Below, one piece after another: positions 48,356 to 61,800 of a DNA stretch of 64,000 nucleotides (position 1 is its first letter; each line of letters starts with the position of its first letter). Below the pieces are notes generated by a model. It did no database searches and was not told where the DNA came from. It worked only from the letters and a program-made list of their open reading frames with translations. Source of the DNA: Membranipora membranacea (taxonomy: Eukaryota > Bryozoa > Gymnolaemata > Cheilostomatida > Membraniporidae); assembly GCA_914767715.1 (NCBI GenBank), contig OU612067.1, positions 18,173,001-18,237,000 on the forward strand, given 5' to 3'. The translations under genes were made by a program, and so were the position numbers.

Positions 48356-51300
48356 ACTCATACATAGCTACAGAAGAGAATCATTTGTAACTCCAAATGA
48401 ACTTTGAGTTTGAAAAAAATTGAAGCCAATCAGTTAGTCTTCATGTTGCCAGGGTTGATTTGGAATTCCCCTATCTTCACACCAAAAAGATTGCACAAAG
48501 GTTGACTAAATATTACATGTAAAATATAACAGTATTTCATGTTTCCTCATTAGTTTCATGTTACATTTCTTGCACTAATACTATACTGCCACTTCTTCTG
48601 ATACTGCTACTACTGGGCAGTCCACTTCTTTTTTGTTTTGTATTTTATGTTTCTTGGTTTCAAGATGTTCAAAATATATGGAAGTAAAAAGAATAATCAG
48701 GGCTCATTGAACAAAGATATTGACATATTGCAAAGTTAATTTACAAAAAAATGAACGAAGTGGCCGCAGGACAATGCTTTTGAATGGCATGGCAGATGTC
48801 GTACAGGTATGATTAGAAATTCTTTATTGACTGTTGATCAGCATTTCAACCGAGCTAAGGTGTTGAATCTTTCCATTTACTCCGGTGGCAGCCTATGCAA
48901 AATATCACTTGAAATGTTTTGTTCCAAATGTTTTGTGACTGGGCCTTAGTTTAGGAAAAGTGGTAAGGGAGTTGCAAAACTTTGAGGGTTAGAAGTGGCC
49001 CCAGGTTGGATATTGTAAGCCCCTCCTGTGGAGAATGGGGTTAATCTTCAGCCTGCAAAACGTTTTATTGTATTAAATAGCAAAAAGAAGTCCAAAATGT
49101 GCTGATTCTGACGTGGAATATTCGATTATAGCATTTTTAGCATTATAGGGAAGGCAGAGCGTCCCAGCCTCCCCTAGAACTACGGGCCTGCGAGATTTTT
49201 TACTGCTGACATGATATCCAAGGTGATATATGAGACGCATAACCTCAGCCAGTTACACCTTGTCATAGTGGGCCATAGTTTGGCTACACATATTGAATAC
49301 TTCCCAAGAGCCAGTTTCAGCTTACTTATGTGATTGGTGCATCCGATTTTCACTAAAATGTAGTTATGTCTCAGTTTTGCAAAATCAATAAAAATATACC
49401 TTAGAACAAGCAAATTGTAGAAAAATGTATTTGAGAGCAAATGTAGGTTGAAAAAGAGATTTTTATCTATCACCCAACAGTAAAATAGTTTTTTGTGATG
49501 TCGGTGCTGAGAGCTTTCAATTATATATAAAACAATATATTTGGTTGATGCTGTTACTCGCAATGTACAAGCCATGTCGGGCTTCAGAGAATCTAAAACC
49601 CAGTAGCTGTGCTTGTTTATCGAGCCCCAGTGTATTGCGTGTCTTGGCTTGCTGTTAGAAATGCAAGAAAATGTGTACTGGTAATGTATTACAATTTTAT
49701 TGTTGGCTGCTGGAAGCCAGTGCATGGGCGGAGTTAAAAACCGTTGTTTATATTAGGCCAGATTAGTTATCCTGTTGTATCTAGCTCATCCGTTAGCCGT
49801 TAATAAGACTGGCTCTGTACCTCTGAGAGATCCCTTCACTGCACTAGCTGTCATGTCGTACATGTCATATACACGCCCCTCTTCTAATAGGCTCATTCTA
49901 CCTCAGCTAGGTCTCTACGCTGTCAACAATGTGTCTACAACAAACACCATAAGCTGAACTTGTAAATCCAATAATATTGTGAGGAGGAACATCAGCCTGA
50001 TAATCCTGGCAATAATATATTATGTTATTTGGTTCCATCTGAACTTGTAATCTTCAGGTTCTTTACACAATATCATTATTATGAAGTCCAGCTACCCTAA
50101 GCTTGAGTAGGGTAGTGATCCAGACCCAAACTTTCTCGATCCTGCTTTTTTTCATTTTTACTGATCTCTCAGCAGACATACGTTCTCTGGATGATGATGA
50201 TCTCTCCGTCTGGACTACAATTAAAATCTATAAAAGGAATTATCACAAACGCCCGAAAGGGTTAGGGCAATATTCACAACGGGCTCCACTATCTAGCAAT
50301 GCTCTGATACATTCAATATCTACAATATTAAAATCTTACGATGACTAGGACAAGAGATGTTTTATTTCAATTTTAACGAGTGCCACGTTTTGTTAATAAA
50401 CGTGCCATACACCAGCGTTAGATAAATCGATATTTATCGGAATTCTTTCGAACTCTAGCAGTCAATACCCTCCTTGGCTCCATTCATATTCCACGATAAT
50501 TAGAACAGGACATGATCACTTGTAACTCCAAAAGATAAACAAAGGGGTGAAATTTTAATTGCTTCAAACCATGAAGTCTCTCACTCCTTGTTCAAACTTA
50601 ACTCTCCAGGATGAGCAACTCGCGCTCGTAACATATCTGGAAACCTTTTGGATCTGCGACCTGGATAACCATCCTCCTCATATGATGAGGATTATATTAG
50701 TTGTAGAGTCACCCTTTGGCCATTATACTATTGTGTTAGTATGATATTTGGAGTTGTGTATCATTACTCATGCCATCTTATCAATCCCATGTAAACCATT
50801 TTTATGCAGTTCACTGAACTAACTACCACCTATTATCGTCATCCAACTCAGAAATAAACTTGTAGCCATAAATTCCAACTCAAACCACCATTCCGATACA
50901 ACCGTACACAAAACACATGCATTATACTGTCGTTTAAACACATAGTATCAAGAAGTTGGGGATCTTGCTGGTACCATTATATTCTTCTAACTTCTCATCT
51001 TTAGCCAGACTTGGTTATTGTGATATAGTTATCACTGCAGTACAGTATGCCTTCATGCTGGCCACAATACTTCGGGGTGACATCACGATGCATCCTCTCT
51101 AGGCTGTTCACTCCAGGCTGTTCTTTAGGCTCTCGTAGTATATTCAACTTTTTGCGCAACTTTTTCACTTTTGATATCAGTTATCTGACAATCTTTAACC
51201 AAGGGGTAATGCTTTTACATTGCAACAATAACAGCAGTGTCCATAATTCAGCTATAGTCAGATATAATCAGGTGTGCAATGAGAACACATGATAGTCTCT

Positions 51301-52886
51301 TGTATCACTTATATCCTTAATGCATACCCTTATCATTTCTGATAATCACAGTGCTACTGGTACTGTATGACTTGAGTTATGAATTGACTCATCAAAAAAG
51401 ATCTTATTAGCTGTTAAATTTCTTCACTTGCAATTTTTATCATTGTGTTCAAATTTTTCAGAGTTGTATGCTCTTGGTAGTACCCTTGTACAATGTTGGT
51501 TGTACGCCGTCTCACTCTTCTCGCTCTTCGCTCAGTCTGCTATTACAATTTGGTTTTCAATAAGATATTAAATACAGGCTTACTATAGTGATAATTATGC
51601 AACAAATTTCTGGGCTACTTTCAAATCAGTACGTTTGATACTTTTATAGGATTATCCAAGAGAGACCTAATTATAATAGGGTGTGTTTCGTTGTCAATTA
51701 TTCATAACGACAGGACTGAATGGAGGGATATACACTCGAGGGTGCTGGAGGCCAGAACAAGCTATCTTCAAGCCTCCCCCAGTGGGTATTGACCACAACC
51801 TACCAATCGCCTGGTAGTGAATAACAAACTCACTCACTGATTGTACGCCATCTTGCTTTCCCAAACAGGGAACAGGGGTTGATAGCGTTAATTAGTTATG
51901 CCCGCTATGCACTTTCAGGAGTCGTGCACCCACATCCCACAGTCTCACGATATTACAGTATACTCCACCCACATCCCACAGTCTCACGGTATTACAGTAT
52001 ACTCCACCCACATCCCAGAGTCTCACGGTATTACAGTATAATACTCCACTGTAACTTGCCACCCTAAGCAACACAGCGTATGTATTTGTGTCCGCCGCTT
52101 TCATATAAACTTTTATATGTTGCCTACTGTGATTCAGGTTTTTGTGTAGTTGTGTACCTACCATTTACTTAGAAGTGTGTATGATCTTCTATTACATGCT
52201 CATTGTATCCGACCATCTAGTATCTGAGTTTGGTGATTATACCATGATTAAAGCACTGAGTAGAACTAGTAAGCATTTGTATTCAGCCAACAGCTAATAT
52301 GAATAGGCAAAGGTATAAAGTAAAACATTATGATAAAAGAGGGTTAAGTTTTTGAAAAATAAAAATGAAAACTCTCTGCTTTTGATGAAAGATAGAACAA
52401 AAATATTGTAAAGACTTAAAATAGCAGGATTATATTAATACTCTCACTTGAAAGACCATAACAGATAACTGAATATTCACTATTTCTAGTGTAAAAATTT
52501 GACTAATTAAACCGCTCATTGGAATCACAGGTTATAGAAGCCACATGCCAAGAATCAAGCTTCAAGATAATTAATATTAGCAGCACATCTACCTAATCAA
52601 AAATCTAACTCATATTGAAATAATTGGATGATTGTGATAAGCTTGAGTTGTTGATAAGTTGCCTGCAGTGTATTTGAATGATCTCAATTTAATGCATACC
52701 TGACGATGATGAGGAGACCAAGTACAAGTAATAAATGTATAATTTAGAATTTCTAATGGTATAAAATTCTGATAAAAAGTTCAATATATGTGTTTTCTAC
52801 TGGGTAATGTGTTCACAGCTCAAATAAAATGCTTGCAATCATAGTTGTATAGAAAGTATTTATATTACGAAAGTTGTTGATTACCC
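48356..52886. other. Convergent intergenic region, unrecognised gene / DOCK
   Basis: This 4.5-kb stretch lies between two converging stop codons. It contains a 181-codon minus-strand open frame (49180-49725) without recognisable similarity, and a 39-bp tandem repeat (51928-52046). A segment near 51720-51800 resembles one near 55140-55215 (GGGTGCTGGAGGCC / GGGTGTTGGAGCC), probably an old dispersed repeat. I see no spliced gene. Confidence 0.5.
51928..52046. repeat. 39-bp tandem repeat, three copies
   Basis: Three units of about 39 bp share CACCCACATCCCACAG and TCTCACGGTATTACAGTATA; the last carries a short insertion. It lies in the intergenic region downstream of the DOCK gene. Confidence 0.85.
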
Positions 52887-55800
52887 TCACTGCTGCTGTT
52901 GAGACTTCTGCCTCAGTATGGCTGATTTTTTGGGAATCGGAGGTGCTGCCGAGGCATCATTTGCTGCTAACAGTGATTTCCTTGGGCGAGGAGGGGGAGG
53001 AGTTCTAGCTGTCTCACCCTCTATAAGTGTCTCCTGCGGTGTAGGTGGTAAGGGACGATGTCTCCTGGGACCGGTGGTAGGAGAAGGGGTGGGCCTAGGG
53101 CTATTATACACAGAGTCATTACCACTGGTGCTGAATTGGGATACAGTATTAGACCTGACAGGTTTCCTCTGGTTTGAAGGGACTTGTGGTAGAGGACGGT
53201 TAGGGTTACCTGGAGATAATAGTGGTGATTCTAACAGAGGAGTCTGCGATGTTAACGACGATGAGCGTTGTTTCTTAGGTATAGGAGGGGCCATGTTTTC
53301 TCTAGTAAGAGTACCGCCTTTATCTTCATCACTACTACTGCTGTCAGTATCAGCTCCTAAGCTGTCTTTGGTATTATGGTCATCAGGTTGAGGGTCTTCA
53401 CTCACTTCTGGTGTCTGTAAACACGGATACACAACAATTAATTCACATCATAGAAGGAAATTGTACTCCGAAAAATTAACAGCTTGACACATGTATTTGA
53501 TTAAAAGTAAATATTTCCATTTCATCTCTAGTAGCTCATGCTTAACAAGCATATCCAACCGAGTGCAAATTTGAATAGAATAGTCCTGATAGTCCTGATC
53601 TCAGTATAAAAACGAGTAAAAGCCACAACTTCTCCCAATACATCCAGAAAAATCAGCTACATTTACTGATATAACAGCCCTGAAAATCTCAGAAAAAAAA
53701 TGGCTGACGGCCACTTCTCCCTCCCCAGAACCCAACCATATAAGTGTACAGTCCAGCAGCGGTCAGCTGGCAAGCTTTAATCAGCATAACCCAGAGAATC
53801 AATCCCAAAACTTCCAGCATTATTACTGTATGCTGGGACAGTGGGACTGTCAGATTTTGGTGTACTATTGTTGAGATGGTCGTAGGAATGGTTGTTGTAT
53901 CATGAGAAACATGCACACTCAGCAAATGTCTTTCAGCTTTTCATGTGTTGATACCTGCTAGGACAGCTCACAAGTGTTTTATACTTCTGTGAAACCTGGG
54001 AAGTCAAAACTTCCTCTATCTTTTGCTGCAGTTTGCCTGGTAGTTGTAACAGGGAGAATGGTTGTAGGCAATGGTTTTTATACCAGCGCGTACAGCTTTG
54101 AAAGTTGATGGATTTGCTTGAAAGTTTATCACTCATTTTGTTTCTGCTTTGGTGGAGCATTTAAAACCAGCAAACTAGGTCCAGGCCTCACCAAAGTTTT
54201 GAATCGCTGGTGCAGAGATAGAAAGTCAACAGGTTTGGTGTTGTAGTGCTAATTTATTCTGATGTTTTGCTGATATTCAATCCCATAGCTTGCAGCCTAA
54301 CGGCAAGTAAAATACACACGTTTGACTCCCCATTTGTCCAAGCAAATTGCAACATTTCCAGGTTTTTGTATTCCAGTTTTATACATATATGTTGAGAGGT
54401 ATTAACATGTAGTATATTGAGTTAGTGCCCATTTCTACATTTTTGCTTCTAACATTATGTTGTAGATAATCGAGTTGTGAGTTTGATGTATATGGGTTCA
54501 CACTCAGATGTCTTGAGCGTATCAGAGCAACTAATGGGCTATGCACTGCTTCAGAACATTTCATTATGATACCGATTATTGGAAGGGATCAATATCTTCA
54601 AAATCCATGCAACATTTAAAACAGCATAACCCTACTTGACAGCGTTTATGCCTATCAAAACAATGTAATGAACAATTTCACAGATGTACAACAATCAACA
54701 ACACTTGGACAGTTAGAGCTGTCATCATACTAGATAATTTTGAACAGAGCGACTAATGAAAGTAATAATTATACACCAATACTGACATCTACACATGGTT
54801 ACTTCACTGGGTTCTACTCACACAAATCTGAAACGCTGTAGAATATACGCATAAATCCATAAGGTTAGCAGTAAGGGTAAGTTAGGTGAGAGGGCAACTT
54901 CATACAGATGATACATTGTTTGTCATGAAATAGAAGGGGACTAATGCCATACACATATTCATGTAAAAGTCAGTGTTATCGGCCTTTGTATTGATGGTCC
55001 TAAGATCACCACCATGAAAGTGTACCGACCATCTTGCTATAAGCCTGATAGGAGAATGCTGTACAATCTCGCTTTGGTCACAGCTTGCATCAGTTATATT
55101 TTAGCCCTTTAAATTAAAGTGTCTTTCTGCATTTGTGCAGGAGTGGAAGTATTACACATAAGGGTGTTGGAGCCTGGAACAATCGACAAAGAAATCTCCC
55201 CGAGTGGGACTCAAATTCACTTTGATTGACAATAATTTCTGCATTTCTTCAAATGATCAACAAAAATTTTGTCTCAAAGGGCATTTGACACATTAAGCGG
55301 TCAACCATCCAAATTGAGAACCGGCACATTTTGAACACAGGCTTCTTTATGGGGCCAACTAAGGGGTTACGATTGTGTAGTTACATATTCCATAGAGAGA
55401 TCGGTGTTACACAGTATACTGATTGTACAGGGATAGGTGGTAATACTCCGTACATACTATAGACTGTCAACACTATATGACACGATAATAGCTACATAAG
55501 GTCAAGGCTGCCACAGAAATTACCTGAGAATAGAATATGCTGCTTGATCTCTGAGGCTTGGATGACTTGGAGGGCGGTGTATTATTAAAGCTAGCTTCAC
55601 CGCTACCAGGTAAATGTCCTTCTACAATAAGAGAGACAGATATCAGACACTACAGAATTATCAGTGAATGGTTATATCGTTCCCAAAGATGATAATGGTT
55701 AGCAAGAAGGCAGGAAAAGTTGCCACTACACAGGCTTAGAGACTACCCACAGATCAACAGATTGATCCACCTCAACGGGTTAGGGTGCAATCAAAACAAT

Positions 55801-58800
55801 CTTCTTGTGAAATTAAGTTTACTTTGGATACATTCTGAATTGTGATGCTATTTCAGAGTTACCCTCTCACGTTTTGTTATGACATCAGTTATAACCTGTT
55901 GTTTACATTAAGATATCATCAGTCATGTTATTACCAGAGACTATGGATATATCCATAGTCTCTGTTAATACTGCAGGATACATCAGCTACTACCGTACAC
56001 TTATATTCACCCTCCCTGATCTAGCTGATGCCCTAACAGTTTATTTTATTTGAGTTGGAGCCCTACTTTTTAGTCATATTTCCATGCGAGCTAAGCAATA
56101 TGTACAGCGTGCTCGCTTAGTTAAATAAATTATGGTGGCAATGCAAATATTGCAGCCAATACGTTATGGACATACTAATACTATTTTAAGATATCAGCCA
56201 ATGGGGTAGTCTATTTGGCTCATATGGAATGGTATCGCTATGACTGTTGTCATACCTACCCTGCATCTCCAGGAGGGAATGATTCATGATGCATTTAATT
56301 TCTATCTGGAAGAGCCATGATCTTTTCACTGGCCAAACTAGAACAGCAGTGATAACTGCCTAACTATGTAGTGCTAAGGTGTGGGGATGTCTTTGGGTAT
56401 ACGAGGGCAAGGTAATTGTGTAGCATATGGTAATTTAACAAGAATAAAGAGTGTCTCCAGCTAAACTTCCTGTAACTAGACAACTATAGAGAGACCTCAT
56501 GCAACACAAAATGCGCCATATGCAGTTAAATAAATCACACAAAAACATAACAGGGTCTGCAAAATCCAATGCCTTTAACACACCAAGGAATCAACCAACC
56601 ACCTAGAATATGCCATCAACCTCATTTTCAGAGTCAATCATCAGCATTGATCAAAATGGAACCTTGTAACAGTTTAAACTCAAGAAGCCATAGCAACCAT
56701 CTAGCATTATATTATGACTACTATGGCGGGAGGGAATAAGAGCAGATAAGCATGTAGGTGTGATCGGTCATATATCAGCACTGATGATTCAGTGTATTTT
56801 CCAATTACAGTAAAAATGATCAATCTAATATCCACTTTTATCTGTTTTTATGGTTTTCAGTGATTAAAGCGAGGCGTTCTTTGATAATGAGGTCCACATT
56901 CTGTATGGCATAGGGATATGGTGTATAACATGAATTTAGTAATTGAGCTAAGGATGGCTACTAGCAAAATCGAGCATTAAGCCAGAGGAAGATGATGCCT
57001 TATTTACCAGAATTATGCTTCTTCAGCCTGAGGCTGCTTTTAGCTCTTTGCAAGATTGAAGCTGAAGAGAGTATAGTAAAAAAACTAAAAAGATGTAGCC
57101 ACTATAGTGGACAATACTTATACTCCATAATGATTAATAGTATAACACTTATATGTCATGCAGTGATCAGAGAGTTAGGGGTGCTGCTCAGTGTGTTTGA
57201 CTCATGGAGATTGCGATAATTGTAAAGCTTTGACAGCTCACCGATACTAATATAGTCAGATATTACAGATTAAATGGTAGGGTCTTAGTTACTGCAGTCT
57301 TAGGCCACACAATCACAAATGGCTTAGGCTTGAATTCAACTCTACTGGTGCAATCAAGTGGACAATGATAATAAACTATAATATATCTCACCTTCTCTTC
57401 TGAGATCAGTACGCTGAGGAGAAGTAGTCTGCAATCCCTGCATAATTAAAACAATAATGATATTAGCCAAAATCGCAATCTTATCGCTCACTCACTGAGT
57501 GAGCGATACCTGCTAGGGGTCTCGCTTTCAGATCGCTCAGTCACTTGATGGAACTATATACATTCTGAGTGAGTGATTTGGGAGCGATTTTCTCTAATTG
57601 AAACACCAAGTGAGTGATACTTTTGGCTGAAAGAGAGGACAACTTTAATTTTATCAAACAGACATGATCGAAACAGAATTACCTAGCTCTGCATTTTTAG
57701 TTCTCTCTTCTGATCTTAGGCTAGCAATACACAGTTTCGATGTCAATTTTTTTGTCAAAAACATGTGCTAAATGCTCTTCTAAAACTGTTAAAAGGTGAT
57801 ATCAGATTTTCTAAATATAAATTAGAATAGTTTAACAAAGAATGAGAAAATGATAAGTGTATATCCAAAAGTTTGGGTAATCATCCACACGTCTCCTAAA
57901 TACTGAATTTCAGCTGCACTCAAGCTAAGTGAATTAATTCACTCTCTATCGATCAGAGATATACATGCAATAGTATATCACGTGATCAGTGTGGAGAGAG
58001 AGGGAGAGAGAGGAGAGAGAAGAGGATATTGTACTGACCTCTAAGCTGAGATTATCTCTGCTGCTGTAACTGACTGATGGATGTTTACGACGTGGTGACA
58101 GGGGTTCCTCTCTCTGGGTATCGTGGTCAGAGCTGCCAAACATTCAATATTATAGAGATATATAGATGATTCAACATTATAGCCATTATAGCAACATGTT
58201 CTTCTATTCACAAAAGTTATTATTTTGTTTCGTCCTCAGCGATTGCAGAGTTGTAGAATTGTGTTATTCTTTCCCATGGAGTTGTTTAACACGTTAAAGT
58301 TAAAGCAGAAAACAGTGCTAGGTAATCAACTGAAAAGGCAACTAAATTGACTTGATTAAACCGGGAATGTGCAAAAAGATATGAAGCAGCTCATCCAAAG
58401 TCTAGTTCAATTGATGCTTGCATGCACATCAGCTATTAGCAGAATCAAAATTACTGACTAACTCACTGTGTTACCATGACAGAAAGTAAGGATTGCGAAT
58501 TAACCGCAAGGGCTTCCGATACTTTTGCTCCATTAACAAGTATCGTGCACCATGATGATGGCCTCCTACCAACATGGTTATGGAAAAGATGAGTCAATAC
58601 ACTACAACAGCTTCAGTTTCTGCTTTGATTTGATTTAACTATGACTATATCTCTACTAGGCCCTAGGCACCGGGTCCAAGTACTAAGCTTAAACCAGCAG
58701 GCGTTACACTCAGGACCTCTATCAACTATGTATACAAAGGGAGACAATCACTAAAGCATGGAAACATAACCTGCTCTACAGAACAACCCTCTCTACAGCA

Positions 58801-61800
58801 TATAATGCCACAATATGAAAAGTTTTAGATATTGTCACCTTGAGTAACCAGAGCTGGGTCTAGCTGAATCCGAACTGAGTCTCACCGCAGACATGCTACC
58901 TGATCCACTGGAAGCTAGTGATACTATATCTGCTGATGGGTCCTACATGTTATATAAAATATGTCTTGAATAAAATACATATTACTGTATCTCGCTCATA
59001 TACTAACACCACCAACAGTTACCAACTGGTGTCAATTCCAGGAGCAGAAGTTTTAATCATTATTCAATTGAGTAAAAGGTAGAGAGAAGTAAAAAATTAA
59101 TAAATAATAGTTGTAACAATGCCAGCCAGCCAGGCAGGCAGGCAGGGAGGCAGTTAATATACTAACCTGCTCCATGACTGCGTCTCTTAGCTCTTTATAC
59201 TCATCTAAGAAACTCTTCATCAGAGGCTTCAGATCGGCAGAAACTATCTCTCTAAATAACTCCAAACCGTCTCGTATTACCATCATCTATAACCAAACTT
59301 ATACATTACATATACAATCCTAACTTATAGGCTGAGAGCCAGGTGTCATTGTGGGAATAGGAAATGTTTTAAGCCTCCAGTAACAAATTTATCTGCTGAT
59401 GTAAACGGATGTTCAGTTGAGAGTATGATACAACATACGTGTTCTTGTATGCAGACTTTAAGCTGAGATATTGTGTGATCATGCTGTGGATTGAGCATAG
59501 CGAATTGTGGTTGAAGAAAAGCCTTCTGGTATAACATAATACCACCATTAACTTTAGCATCTACAGTACCCTTCAACATCATTGATAGATCCTTCTGATC
59601 TCGCGCTCGATCACTCCTACAGAAAATTATATAGTTGTGTATATTTCAAAAGCAAAAAACCGTTCCTATGAAACATAAACATAAACAAATACAATACATG
59701 GTATATTTATAAAGTCTATCAAATGATATTTGATATATTATGGTATGACAGATGAATGTTACACCAATATATTTAATGAGTTATGAGTTATATTGGAATG
59801 CTCCAGTTTTTTCAAACGATTTTACTGCCCCCAGTTAAAGTAGGGCTAATTCAGTCACATAATAAGTTAGTACAACAAACCTATATACTTGTACAGTAGC
59901 CCTCATATCACTATTCTTCTTAGTAAGGGTGTCAACAGCTACAATGATGGGCTCTAGAGTTTCTATCTTCATATCTGTTATCTCACACCAGTGGAGTATA
60001 CCAGGAAGTGACTTAGCTGTCCTCATTAGATATCGCTTCTTATGGAGAGTCTGCACAAGTATAACAATAGGGTATACAACAAAAGGGCAGATTCAAAAAG
60101 AGATATACAAACTTGACCAAAACTTTATCTTTTGTGACTTTCCAGCACTAACATGTTCCACGCACAGTTTTGAGATATACATATTTATATAAATACCCGA
60201 TGCTCGTTGTCCTTATCCTTAGCGGGTTCATGGAATGGCTTGTCATAAGTGAATGTATTAATCTGATTCCACTGATAGTAATCACTGATATTATGGCTCG
60301 GTGCTCGTAACGCTTCACTGAAACACCCGTCCAGCTCGGGCTCCGGGTTTATTATCACAGACTGAAAGTCTTCAAAGCACAAAAAAAACAAAGAATATCA
60401 ATCGTACCACTCCACTGACATATAAAGAAAATCCTCACATTAAATAACATTCAACTTTTTTGATATGTTAGGAACCCCCAGACTTTTTTTCAAATCATGC
60501 TTGTTTTTGGTTTAGCTTTGCAGATACACAACTGTAGATATAAATCAAGAGTGTGACTCCCGCCTCTTACTGTTTGATGGTAGTAAACCCGTTAAAATGT
60601 CTTACTAGAAGTAGCTCTACTCTACACCCAGATTCTGATAATCGCAAAATATGTATACATAGTACACTGGGTAACTGGGTATTCAGCAAAACAAGTAAGC
60701 AAGAAGTGTATGTTGGTCGCTTGATCAATAGAGGGTATCGAGAATCAACCAAGAAATCACAAAAACTTATATAAAGCTGTAGTTCTTACATTGCTTATTA
60801 GGCTGCAGATCTTCATGATCTGGAGGCTCTATTGCATCTTTGAGCTGAATGAGAGAGGGGAACTCTGCCTTGAGCATGTTAATAACGGCGCCTGGTACGC
60901 AGAACGCATCACCTCGATACACAAATGACTGATTCTACAAACACAGAAATACAATTAAACTTTACAATGGTAAGCTACACAAATTATTCAACCTCATAGG
61001 TAGATGATTATAGTATAAATAACGAATATGTATTATAAATGTGTAAAAAGTTACCCTGACACAGAGAGGTAGCGTATCCCCATACAGAGCCACTCTATAA
61101 TACTTGGATCTCAGTCTAGGTCGCTGTTGATGTTTTCCATGGTTTTGTATCTTTCTATAGAGCGAAGCTTGTTTTTCCTGAAATAAAAAAGATGAATGAT
61201 AAGTTTACCAATTTTGTATCTGTAAAAAACCACAATTTAATTCATTTTCCTTTAGTTAACTAAACATACACCAGTTTCAAATTGTAACATCGTGCCGTAA
61301 TTGATTGAGCACGCAATATTTATAGGTTCATGATAGATCAGTAATGAATAGGAGAAAGCTTTAAGTCAAAAGCGGTCAATATAAATATAGAGTACATGTA
61401 AGTTATAGCTGATAACTTACCAGCATGTCACTAAGGAGACTGATAACTTACCAGCATGTCACTAAGGCTGATAACTTACCAGCATGTCACTAAGGCTGAT
61501 AACTTACCAGCATGTCACTAAGGCTGATAACTTACCAGCATGTCACTAAGGATGATAACTTACCAGCATGTCACTAAGGATTATAGCTGATAACTTACCA
61601 GCATGTCACTAAGGAGACTGATAACTTACCAGCATGTCACTAAGGAGACTGTAATCATAGAGTCTCATCTCATAAAAGTGTGATAACTCCTTACATAGTG
61701 GTATAGCGTCCTCCCATGACTATAATATCACAAACAAAGTATATAATTTATCAAACATGAGATGTGTTGAATATTTGTTGTGAAAGGGTCTATAACAGCA

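Noticed and set aside
49180-49725. 181-codon minus-strand open frame
   Set aside because: Long for AT-rich DNA, but low in coding character, no family similarity and no flanking exons; possibly part of an old repeat.
52918-53391. 157-codon plus-strand open frame, Gly-rich
   Set aside because: It is the mirror of the proline-rich last DOCK exon on the other strand; codon composition explains the openness.
57480-57625. Repeated GAGTGAG/CTCACTC words
   Set aside because: Irregular spacing and orientation; no clear element boundaries or function.
61411-61650. Regular direct repeats resembling a CRISPR array
   Set aside because: Units are contiguous with no unique spacers and the genome is eukaryotic; the unit is a splice donor region.
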